Below, piece by piece: positions 18,528-30,500 of a DNA stretch of 64,000 bases. Below the pieces are notes generated by a model that searched no databases, had not been told where the DNA came from, and was given only the letters and a program-made list of their open reading frames with translations. The stretch spans positions 186,001-250,000 of the forward strand of contig DASZLX010000043.1 of the NCBI GenBank assembly GCA_035552155.1, read 5' to 3'. Source of the stretch: DASXHY01 sp035552155. GTDB lineage: Bacteria > Verrucomicrobiota > Verrucomicrobiia > Limisphaerales > DASXHY01. The stretch's first letter is position 1; every line of letters starts with the position of its first letter. A program made the position numbers and the translations under genes.

Positions 18528-21500
18528 ATGAGTGTTTTGTTGAATTCAATTCCGGAGCAACCAGGCAAGACGAAGCGCGCTTTGCTCGCCGAACGATTGC
18601 GCAAAGCGGCGGACAGCCGCGTCCCGCTGTCATTCGCCCAGCAACGCCTCTGGTTCCTCGACCAGCTTGAACCCAACAGCCCTCTCTACAATGTCCCCAC
18701 CGTCGCGCAATTGTCCGGCACGCTCAATCTCGAGGCGCTGCAGCGCGCACTGGACGGCCTGGCCTCGCGTCACGAAAGTTTGCGGACCCGCTTCGTGGAC
18801 ATCGAAGGCAGTCCCGCGCAGGTCGTGGACAAAACCCTGCGTTTGAATCTGGATTTTCAAGATCTGAGCGGGCGCCCCGCGGATGAGCGCGACGCCGAAG
18901 CGCAAGCGCTGGTCCGTGCCGAAGTAAGCCGGCCCTTCAATCTGAGTTCCGGCCCGCCGATTCGCGCAACGCTCATTCGCGTCAAACCCGACGAGCATTG
19001 GTTCGTGCTGAACATCCATCACATCGTTTCCGACGAGTGGTCGCTGAAGATTTGTTTCCAGGAATTAACGGAATTGTATGCGGCGCATTGCGAAGGGCGC
19101 GCCCCGAAACTTCCCGAACTGCCTATTCAATACGCGGATTATTCCGCGTGGCAGCGCGAATGGCTCAAGGACGACGTGCTGGAGGAGCAACTGTCGTTCT
19201 GGCGCGACCAATTGCAGGGCGCGCCACCGATGCTGGAATTGCCGCCGGACCATCCGCGGGTCGCGATGCAAACATTCCGCGGCACGATTCAATCGCGCGT
19301 TTTGCGCCGCGAACTCTCCGAGTCACTCACGCAATTGGGAGCGCGCCACGGCGCGACCCTGTTCATGGTCACGCTCGCGGCCTTCAAAGCGTTGCTCCAC
19401 CGCTACACTCAGCAGACCGATGTCGTGATCGGCTCGCCGATTGCGGGCCGGAACCGCATGGAGACCGAACAGCTCGTCGGCTTTTTCGTCAATACGCTGC
19501 TGCTGCGCACCGATATCTCGGGCGATCCCACCTTTGAAGAACTGCTTGGCCGCGTCCGGGAAACCACGCTGAACGCCTACGCGCACGAGGATTTGCCCTT
19601 TGAAAAACTCGTCGAAAGATTGCACCCCGAACGCGCGGCCACGCACACGCCGTTCACCAGCGTCCTGTTCGCTCTCCAAAACAGCACTCTGGAAAAATTG
19701 GAATGGCCCAATCTGATCCTGCGCTTTGTCGATTTCGAAACCGGCACCGCGAAATTCGACCTGACCATGATGCTGCAGGTGACCGGCCGCGGGCTCGTCG
19801 CCCAGGCGGAATACAACAGCGACCTGTTCGAGGCCGGTACGATTGCGCGTTTGCTCGAGCATTTCGAAATATTGCTGGAGGGAATCGCGCAGGATCCCTC
19901 GCGCCGGCTGTCCGAATTGCCGTTGCTCGGCGAGGCCGAGCGTCGCCAGGTCGTGGATGGGTGGAACGACACAAAAACCGAATACCCTCGCCAAAAGTGC
20001 ATTCATGAATTGTTCGAAGAGCAGGTGGCGCGCGCGCCCAACGCCGTCGCGGTGGTGTACGGCAATCAATCGGTCACCTACGAGCAGTTGAACCAGCGCG
20101 CCAATCGCCTGGCGCATTATCTGCAAAAATATTCCGTCGGTCCGGACGTGCTGGTGGGCGTTTGCCTGGAGCGCTCCGTGGAGATGATTGTCGGGATGCT
20201 CGCCATCCTCAAGGCCGGCGGCGCGTACGTGCCGATCGAGGCGCGTTATCCGCGCGAGCGCCTTGCTTTCATGCTCGCCGATGCGGGCACGCCCGTGCTG
20301 CTCACCCAGCAGCGCCTCCTCTCCCGCCTGCCCAAGCCGGCCAATCCGCTGTGCCTGGATTCCGATTGGGAACTTATCGCCCGCGAGAGCCAGCAAAACC
20401 TCGGCCTCCCGCTCGCGCCCGAAAATCTCGCCTACGTCATTTACACATCCGGGTCCACGGGCACTCCCAAGGGCGTCGCCGTGCCGCATCGCGCGGTGAA
20501 CCGGCTGGTGCTCAACACAAATTATATTCAATTCAGCCCGAACGACCGGGTGGCGCAGGTGTCCACCGCCTCCTTTGACGCCGCGACTTTTGAAATCTGG
20601 GGCGCGCTCCTCAACGGCGCGACGCTCGTCGGCATCACCCGCGATGTCACGCTCTCGCCCCGCGATTTTGCGCGCGAACTTCGCGACCAGAACATCAGCG
20701 CGATGTTCCTGACCGCGGCCTTGTTCAATCAATTGGCGTCCGAAGTCCCGGACGCGTTCGCGACCGTCCGCACCATGATGTTTGGCGGCGAAGCCGGCGA
20801 TCCAAAATCAATTGCCCGCGTCCTCAAACACACACCGCCCCAGCATTTGGTGAATGGTTACGGGCCTACTGAAAACACAACTTTCTCCGCGTGTTACGAA
20901 GTGAAAAGCATGGCGGATGACGCGACCACCGTGCCGATTGGTCGGCCGATTTCCAATTCGCAATGCTACATCCTCGACGCGCGGTTGAACCCGATGCCCA
21001 TCGGTGTTCCCGGTGAACTGCACGTGGGCGGCGACGGCCTCGCGCGCGGCTATTGGAACCGTCCTCAATTGACGGAACAAAAATTTATTCCCAACCCGTT
21101 CCAGCCGGGCGCCCTGATTTACAAAACCGGAGATTTGGCCCGCTGGCTCCCGGATGGAAACATCGAATTTCTCGGGCGCCTGGATGAGCAGGTTAAAATC
21201 CGCGGCTTCCGCGTCGAACTCGGCGAGATCGAAAGCATCCTGGCGCGTCATCCCGCTATTCGCGAATGCGCGGTGACGATGCGTAAGGATGAAAACGGTT
21301 GTGCCCGCCTGCTGGCGTATTTTATTTGCAGTGGCAAGCGTGTGCCGCCGTTTGATGAACTGCTGCGCTTCCTGAAAGAACGGTTGCCCGACCACATGGT
21401 GCCCGCCGCGTTCGTCCCGCTGGACGCTTTGCCGCTGACACCCAATGGAAAAGTGGACCGCAACGCGCTCCCCGATCCCGGCAAGAACCGGCCGCTGGTC

Positions 21501-24500
21501 GAAGGGCTGGCCACCCCGCGCGACGCAGTGGAACTCAAGCTCACGGAAATCTGGCAGAATGTCCTCGACGTTTACCCCATTGGCATCGAAGACAAATTCT
21601 TCGACCTCGGTGGCCACTCGCTGCTCGCCGTCAAGTTGATTGCGCAAATCGAAAAAGTCTTTGGCCGCCGTTTGCGCGTGGCCACCGTTTTTCAAGCCCC
21701 AACGATTGAACAACTGGCCGCCGTCATACGCGAGGAAATCCAGGAAGGCTCCGCGCTCGCGGGCACCTCGCTGGTGGAAATCCAGTCGCAGGGCACGCGC
21801 CCGCCGCTGTTCCTCGTCCACGGGGCGGGCGGCGGAATGTTCTGGGGTTATGTGAATCTCTCGCGCCATCTGGGCACCGATCAGCCTGTTTATGGCTTGA
21901 AATCGCGCGGCCTGGATGGCCGGGAGGAATTGGGCAGCATCGAGGAAATGGCCGCGCAATACGTGGCCGACATCCGCGCCCTGCAGCCCCACGGCCCGTA
22001 TCACCTCGGCGGATATTGCTTTGGCGGCAATGTCGCCCTGGAAATGGCCCGGCAATTTCAGGCGCAGGGCGAAGAGGTCGCGCTGCTCGCGTTGCTCAAT
22101 TGCTCGCCGCCCAATTCCGAATACGAGCGCATTTCCTGGACCCCGGCCTGGTTCGCTCGTTTCGGGCGCAACCTGCTTTACTGGGCGAATTATTTCCGCC
22201 ATTGGACCCCGGCCCAGCGCCGCGAATTTTTCCGCTGGAAAAAAGAAATCGTCCATCACCGCATCACCGGCCTGTTCCGGCGCGGCACGGGCGCGCCGCT
22301 CAAAGTCGATGCCGGGAATCTCGTGGACCTTTCCTCGTTTCCAGCCGATCAGCGCAAGCTCTGGCGCACGCACATCGGCGCGTTGCTCGATTACCATCCG
22401 CAACCTTACGCCGGCCGCGTCCATTTGTTTCGCAGTCCCGGCCATCCGATGCTTTGCTCCTTCGCGGCCGATTACGGGTGGGGCGTCCTGGCGAAAGGCG
22501 TGGACATCAGCATCGTCCCCGGCGTGCATGAAAAAATTCTGGAGGAACCGTGCGTGCGCGCGGTGGCCAAAGGGTTGAAGGCCAGTCTCGACGAATTATC
22601 CACCGCCGCGCAGGCGCGAAATCCCGGCCGCGCCGCGCCCGCACCGGCCCCGGAGCCACAACGCCCGGCAAACGTCGGCGCTGTCGCGGCAGGCGAGTCC
22701 ATGGAGTTTCCGCTGGATAAAACCTACGCCACGCATTTTGAAAATCAGGCCGCCCGTACGCCTAACGCCGTTGCCGTCCGTTTTCAAAAGCAGGAATTGA
22801 CCTACGCTGAATTGAACGCCCGCGCGAACCACTTGGCGCACCACCTGAAATCGCTCGGCGTCGGCCCGGAAACGCTGGTGGCGGTTTGCCTCGATCGCTC
22901 GCTGGAATTGATCGTGGCGCTGCTGGCAATCTGGAAAGCGGGCGGGGCCTACCTCGCGCTGGACCGTTCTTATCCGAATGAGCGCCTCTCCTACATGCTT
23001 TCCGATTCGCACGCGCGTTTGTTGCTCACGCGCACCGATGCCGTTTCCAATTTGAAACCCGAAGGCGTGACCGTGGTTTGTCTCGATGACTCCGCGCAGG
23101 CGGAAAAAATCCAGGTCGCGCCCGCAGACAATCCCGTCCCTTCCGCCGCGCCGGACAACCTCGCGTATGTGATTTACACCTCCGGTTCCACCGGCAAACC
23201 CAAGGGCGTGCAAATCACCCAGCGCTCTTTGTTGAATCACAATTTTGCCGTCGCGCGTGCCTACGAATTGCGCGCCGAAGACCGCGTGCTGCAATTCAGC
23301 CCCGTCAGCTTCGATATTTCCGTCGAGGAAATTTTCCCCAGCCTCCTGCGTGGCTGTACTTTGGTGTTGCGCGATGACGATGTCCTTTCGTCCACCGCGC
23401 GCTTCATGGAGTTCACCGCGCGCGAACGCCTGACCGTGCTGAATCTTCCCACCGCCTACTGGCACGAACTGGTCGACTATCTCCAGACTGCCTTGATGCC
23501 GCCGTCGGTCCGCCTGGTCGTCATCGGTGGCGAAAAAGCCTCCGATGAAGCCTGGCGCCGCTGGAAATTCCGCATCGGTGAAGCGGTTAAATTAATTAAC
23601 ACCTACGGCCCCACCGAGACCACCGTCATCGCCACGCTGCACGCGGCGCGCCTCGATGACGAAACCCTCCCCATCGGCCGCCCGCTCCCGAATGTCGAGA
23701 CGATGATTCTCGATGCGCAACTGAAGCCCGTCGGCATGGGCGAGACCGGGGAATTATACATCGGCGGCTTCGGCGTCGCGCGCGGTTATCTGAACCGTCC
23801 TGAATTGACTGCGGAAAGATTTGTTTCCTTCCCGTCGCCGGCAGGGCAGACCCACCGTTCCGCCGAGCGGCGTTTCTACAAGACGGGCGACCTCGCCCGC
23901 ATGCGCGCGGACGGCGTCATCGAATTCGTCGGGCGGTTGGATGAACAAGTTAAGATTCGCGGCTTCCGAATCGAGCTGGGTGAAATCGAAACTGCCCTGT
24001 GCTCGCATCCCGGCTTGAAAGAAGCCGTCGTCGCCGCGCGCGAGGACGTTTCTGGCCGGAAAAAGCTGGTCGCTTATTTTGTCCCCGGCGCGAATTCCGC
24101 GCCGAGCGTCGGCGACCTGCTGGCTCTCCTTAAAACAAAACTTCCGCCCTACATGGTTCCCTCGGCGTTCGTGCAATTGCCCGCGCTGCCGATGACTCCC
24201 GCGGGAAAAGTGGATCGCCGCGCCTTGCCCGAGCCGGGCCGCGCGCGTCCGAATCTGGGCCGGCAATTTGTCGCCCCGCGCACGCCCATGGAGGAAGTCA
24301 TCGCGCACATCTGGGGCCAGGTGCTCGGGCTGGACGGCATCGGCGTGGACGATAATTTCTTCGATCTGGGCGGTCACTCTCTGCTCGCCACCCAGGTCAT
24401 TTCGCAGATTCGCGAGTCCCTGCAAATGGAGACACCGCTCGCGAGCCTCTTTACGTTTCCCACCGTTGCCGCGCTCGCTGAGCATCTCGCCGACGTCAGC

Positions 24501-27500
24501 TTCGAGAACCAGCCCGTGCTGCCGGTCGCCGTGCTGACGAAAGGCGAACAACTGCCCCTCACGCAGGCGCAATGGCGCACCTGGTTCCTCGATCAATTCG
24601 AGCCGGGCCAATCCAATTACAACATTCCCACGCTGCTGCGCCTGAAAGGCCCGCTGAATTTCCGCGCGCTCGAACAAAGTTTCACCGCCCTCTACCGCCG
24701 CCACGAAGCCCTGCGCGCCATCTTTCCGACTGAGGACGGCAAATCGGTGCAAATTATTTGCGAGCCGCGTGAAGTGCAGCTTCCTGTCCGCGATTTTTCG
24801 GACCTACCGGAATCGGAACGCGAAGCGAGCGCCTTGGCCGAAGCTGAGAGGGAAGCCGCCAAGCCGTACGTCATGTCGCGCCCCGTGCTGCGTCCGCGCC
24901 TGATGCGCCTCGGCGAGAACGAACATTTATTGCTGATTGTCACGCACGCCGTGGCCTGCGACGCGGTATCGACGCGAATTCTGGTGCAGGAACTCGTGGC
25001 GCTCTACGGCGGCTTTGCCAGCGGACAATTGATCAAGTTGCCGCCGCTGCGCCGGCGTTATGCGACCGCGTTGGAAAGCCTTCAATTGCCGCCCGAGATC
25101 GAGCGGGAACAAATTCAATATTGGACCCAACGCCTCAAGGACGCACCGGCGCTCCTGGATTTGCCGGCCGACCGCCCGCGCCCGGCGCACCAAAGCGATG
25201 CCGGAGCGCGCCACCGGTTTACCCTTCCGCCCGAACTCGCTAACGCTATCGAACATTTGAGCGGGCAGGAGGATTGTACGCCCTTCATGGTGTTGCTGGC
25301 GGCTTTCCAAACTCTGCTCTCACGCTACACGAACGCAACCGACCTCGTCGTCGGCACCAAGGTCAGCATTCGCCATCGCGCCGGCCTGGAGGAAATGGTG
25401 GGCAAGTTCGACAACCTCCTCGCGTTGCGGTGCGATGCGAACGGCGACCCGGAATTTCGCGAATTTCTGCGCCGCGTCCGCGAGAGCACGCGCGGCGCGC
25501 TCGCACACGACGCGTTGCTCTTCGAGAGAATCCTCAATGAGTTGGCGCCGGAACGCAACGCGAGTTACTCGCCCATTTTCCAGGTGATGTTTGATTACGA
25601 CAACCAGCCGCTCGTGGAAGTGGAAGCGGCCGGGCTTCGGTTTTCCGCCGGCGAAATTCATAACCACACCAGCAAACTCGACTTGCGATTGCACCTCGCA
25701 AAAACCGCGAGCGGCCTCGCCGGACGGATTGAATACAGCACTGCGTTGTTCGATGCCGATCGAATCGAGCGCATGGCCGGACATTTCGCAATCCTGCTGA
25801 ATGCGATCCTGCGCAACCCCTCGCAACGCCTGAGCGAATTGCCGTTGATGCCCGAAAGCGAATTGCAAAAAGTGCTCGTGGAGTGGAACGCAACCAAATG
25901 CGACTACCCCCGCGACGCCACCCTCGCGCAGTTGTTCGAGTCGCAGGTGCGCCGTTCGCCCGGCATGATCGCGCTGGTGGACGGTTCCGAGCGGCTCAGT
26001 TACGCGGAGTTGAACGCCCGCGCCAACCAGGTCGCGCTCCGGTTGCGGCAGCTCGGCGTCGGCCCCGGCAGGCTGGTGGGAATTTGCATGAAACGCTCGT
26101 GGCGGATGCTCGTCGGCATCCTGGGCGTGTTGAAAGCCGGCGGCGCTTATGTGCCGCTCGACCCCGCGTATCCCAAGGACCGGCTGGCGTTCATCCTGGA
26201 AGACACCCGGGCGCCGGTGCTGCTGACCGAGCAGGCGTTGCGTGGCCTGCCGACGCCGGACGGAACGCTCGCCATTTGCCTCGATTCAGATTGGCCCAAA
26301 ATTCAAGCGCAGAGCCGGAATAATGTGTCCAGCGACGCCCGGAGCAGCGATTTGGCCTACGTGATTTACACCTCCGGCTCGACCGGCAAGCCGAAAGGCG
26401 TCGCCATCGAACACGCAAATGCCGTGGCGCTTGTTTATTGGGCACGCGACGTGTTCGCCCGCGAAGAACTGGGTGGCGTGCTCGCGGCCACCTCCATTTG
26501 CTTCGATTTGTCGGTCTTCGAAATGTTCGTGCCCCTGAGCTGGGGCGGGACGGTCATCCTCGCGGAAAATGCCCTCGCACTGCCGGGCCTGCCCGCGCGT
26601 GCCGAAGTCACGCTCGTGAACACCGTGCCCTCCGCCATCCGCGAATTGCTGCGCATCAAAGGCGTGCCGCCCAACGTGCGCGTGGTGAATCTCGCTGGTG
26701 AACCGCTGATCACGCCGCTGGTGAACCAGATTTACGGCGAGACGAGCGTGCAAAAAGTCTACGATCTTTACGGCCCCTCCGAGACCACCACCTATTCCAC
26801 TTTCACGCTGCGCAAGGCCGGTGAGCCCGCCACCATCGGCCGCCCGCTTGCGAATGAGCAGGTTTATCTCCTGGATAAATATTTGCGCCCGGTTCCCATC
26901 GGCATCCCCGGCGAAATCTACATCGGCGGCGACGGTGTGGCCCGCGAATATTTGAACCGCCCCGAGCTGACCGCGGAAAAATTTATTCCCGTCCCTCCGC
27001 CGGTAGGGCAGACCTGCCGGTCTGCTACGGGTCGTCTCTACAAAACCGGCGACCTGGCCCGCTGGCGTGCCGACGGCAACCTCGAATTCCTCGGCCGCAT
27101 CGATCATCAGGTAAAAATTCGCGGCTTCCGCATCGAGCTTGGCGAAATCGAAGCCGTGCTGCGGAAACATCCGGCGCTGCGCGAGTCCGTCGTCCTGGTC
27201 CGCGAAGACCGTCCCGGTGATAAACGCCTCGCCGCCTATGTGGTTCGCAAACCCGAGGCCCGCGTGGACGCCGATGAGTTGCGGCGATTCGCCCGTGAGG
27301 CGCTGCCGGAATACATGGTGCCGCCGGCGTTTGTTTTTTTGGACGCGCTGCCGTTGACGCCGAACGGCAAGGTCGACCGCAAAGCCTTGCCCGCGCCCGA
27401 CCAGGAGCGTCGCGACGCCGCCGACGCGGACTTCGTGGAAGCCGGCTCGCAGGTCGAGGAACAATTGGCCGCCATCTGGCGCGAGGTTCTGGGCATCGAG

Positions 27501-30500
27501 CGCATCAGCGTGCGTGATAATTTCTTTGAATTGGGTGGCCATTCCCTGCTGGCCATCCAGGTCATTTCGCGCGTGCGGGAAAAATTGAAGGTCGAATTGC
27601 CGCTCTTCAGTTTGTTCGACTCGCCGACCATTCAGCAGCTCGCGCGCGGCCTGGATTCGGGCGAGTGGACCCAGCACCAGCTTCCGTTGCTGCCCATGCA
27701 GCCGGTTCCCCGCGACGGCCGCCTGCCGCTGTCATCCGTGCAGGAGCGCCTCTGGTTTCTCGACCAGGTTTCGCCCGGCAGCCACGCTTATAACGTGCCG
27801 GTCGCGCTGCGACTACAAGGCGTGCTGGATACGTTCGCCCTGCAACGCGCGCTCGGCGAGGTCATTCGCCGCCACGAAGCCTTGCGCACCACTTTTACCA
27901 ACGAAAATGGAGAATTGCTCCAGGTTATCGCGCCCTCGGCCTCTGCGGAAATCGAAGTCACCAACCTCGAACCGTTCCCCGCGAACGAGCGCGAAAATAA
28001 CGCAAAATCCTGGCTGAACCAGGAAGCGCGACGGCCCTTTGATCTCGCGCGCGGCCCCTTGATCCGCGTGAAGCTTGCGCGATTGAACGCGACCGATCAC
28101 GCGCTGTGCGTGGTGATGCATCACGCCATTTCCGACGGCTGGTCGCTGAGTATTTTCTTCCAGGAACTCGAAACGTTTTATCGCGCTTTCGCCGCCGGCA
28201 AGCCCGCGCCGGAAATCCCCGCGTTGCCGGTGCAATACGCCGATTTCGCCCATTGGCAGCGCCAATGGATGCAAGGCGCGAAACTGGAGCAGGAACGCGC
28301 CTATTGGAAAAACAAACTCAGCGGCGCGCCCGCCTCGGTGAACCTCCCGGTGGACCGCGTCGAACCCGCATCCGGCGCGTCGGGCGGGGCAGGGCGGGTC
28401 GTGAAAAAGTTTTCCGCCACCACCGCCGAAGCGCTCGGCGCCTTCAGCCATCGCGAGAATGCCACGCCGTTCATGGTGCTGATGACCGCGTTGGCGATCA
28501 CCTTCGAGAGATGGGCGCGGCAGCAGGACATGGTTTTGGGGACTGTCGTCGCCGGCCGCACCCGGCGCGAAGTCGAGAACGTGATTGGCTGCTTCATGAA
28601 TTTTTTGCCCATCCGCGCTCAAATCAATCCCGACGACACCGGGCACAAGCTGCTCGCCCGGGTGCGCTCCACGGTGCTCGAAGCGCAGGGGCACCAGGAT
28701 TGTCCGTTTGAAAAAATCGTGGAAGCGGTGAATCCGGAACGGCGCTTAAACCAGAATCCGTTGTATAATGTCGCGCTGCTGCTTCAGAATTTCCCCGAAC
28801 AATTGTTCGCGGATAAAAGCCTTGAAGTCACCCCGATGCCCGTCGATGTGCAGGCCGCGCAACTCGATTTGCGGTTCGAGGCTGAGTTCAGCGGGCAGAA
28901 TTTGTCGCTCGTCTGCGAATACAAAACGGATTTGTTCAACCCGGGCACCATCGAGCAAATGCTCGCGTCCTACCGGGAAGTGCTCGAAACCCTGCTCAAA
29001 AATCCGGGCGCGAAACTGGAGGAATTCGCCATCACGCCCGCGCTCAAGGCCCACGCGCAGCCTGCGCAGCCCGCGCGCGCGGAGGAAGCCGATCGGAAGA
29101 TTGCCATCGCCGCCACTTTTACCGCCGAACCGCTTGAGGAGCCGCTGCGCTATTGGATGAACGAGCTCGAACTGCCGGCGGAAATTGAATTCGCGCCGTT
29201 CAACCAGGTGTTTCAACAGTTGCTGGATCCGGCCGGCGTGCTTGCAACCAACGCGCGCGGCGCCAATGTCGTGCTGGCTCGCCTCGGCGATTTTGGCGGG
29301 GAATCCGATGCCGTGGACAAAGTGGAATCCGGCGTGCGCGAATTTCTTTCCACGGTCAAGTCGGCGACGGCGCGGATGACCACGCCTTTATTGATCGTCC
29401 TTTGCCCGGACAAACCGAAGCAGGGCAGGGCGCTGGAATCCATCGCCAGGACAGCGATTGCGGAATTGGAGAAACTGGGCGGCGTTTACGTCGTCACCGC
29501 GGACGAACTTTTGGACACCTATCCCGTGGCCGATTTTTACGACGGGGGCGGCGATGACCTCGGTTGCGTGCCCTACACGCCGGTTTTTTTCACCGCCCTG
29601 GCGACCATGATTGCGCGGAAATTCCACGCCCTCCAACGCGCGCCGCACAAAGTCATCGTGCTCGATTGCGACCAGACTCTGTGGAGCGGGGTTTGCGGAG
29701 AGGATGGCGCGCGCGGAATTTGTCTCGATGCGCCCCGGAAGGCTCTCCAGGACTTCATGCGCGCGCAGGCGGCGGCTGGGCGGTTGCTCGCGGTGTGCAG
29801 CAAGAATAGCGAGGAGGACGTTCGCGAAGTTTTCGCCCAGCGGCTCGACATGCCGTTGCGCCACGAACATTTCGCCGCCTGGCGGGTGAATTGGTCGCCG
29901 AAATCGGAAAACATCAAGTCCATTGCGAAGGAGCTGAATCTCGGCCTGGACAGTTTTATTTTCGTCGATGACAACCCGGTGGAATGCGCCGAGGTCGAGG
30001 CCAATTGTCCCGGCGTGCTTACGCTCCAATTGCCGGAGGACCCCGCCGAAATTCCTCAATTCCTGAAACACTGCTGGGCATTCGATGTCCTGAAAGTGAC
30101 CGCCGAAGATACGCGCCGCGCCCAGATGTATCGCGAAGGCCGCCAACGCGAGGAATTGCGCGCCCAGGCCGGCAGCCTCACTGATTTTATCGCGGGCTTG
30201 AATTTGAAAATTCAAATCGCGCCCATGGCTCCGGAACAATTGGCGCGTGTGTCCCAACTGACTCTGCGCACGAATCAATTCAATCTCACCACCCTCCGCC
30301 GTACCGAACCTGAGATCCAATCGTTGACCATCGGCGGGGCATCGGTTCTCACCGTCTGCGTGGCCGACCGTTTCGGCGATTACGGCCTGGTCGGTGTCAT
30401 GATTGGCGAAGAACGCGCGGAATCGCTGGACGTGGACACGTTCCTCTTGAGCTGCCGCGTGCTGGGTCGCGGCGTCGAGCACGCGATGCTCGCGCACCTC

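Noticed and set aside
20808..22529. 573-codon minus-strand frame inside the NRPS
   Set aside because: It lies opposite intact A1, T1 and TE1 domains and has no motif of its own. Similar long shadows at 19323-20732, 26286-27677 and 29388-31106 were rejected for the same reason.
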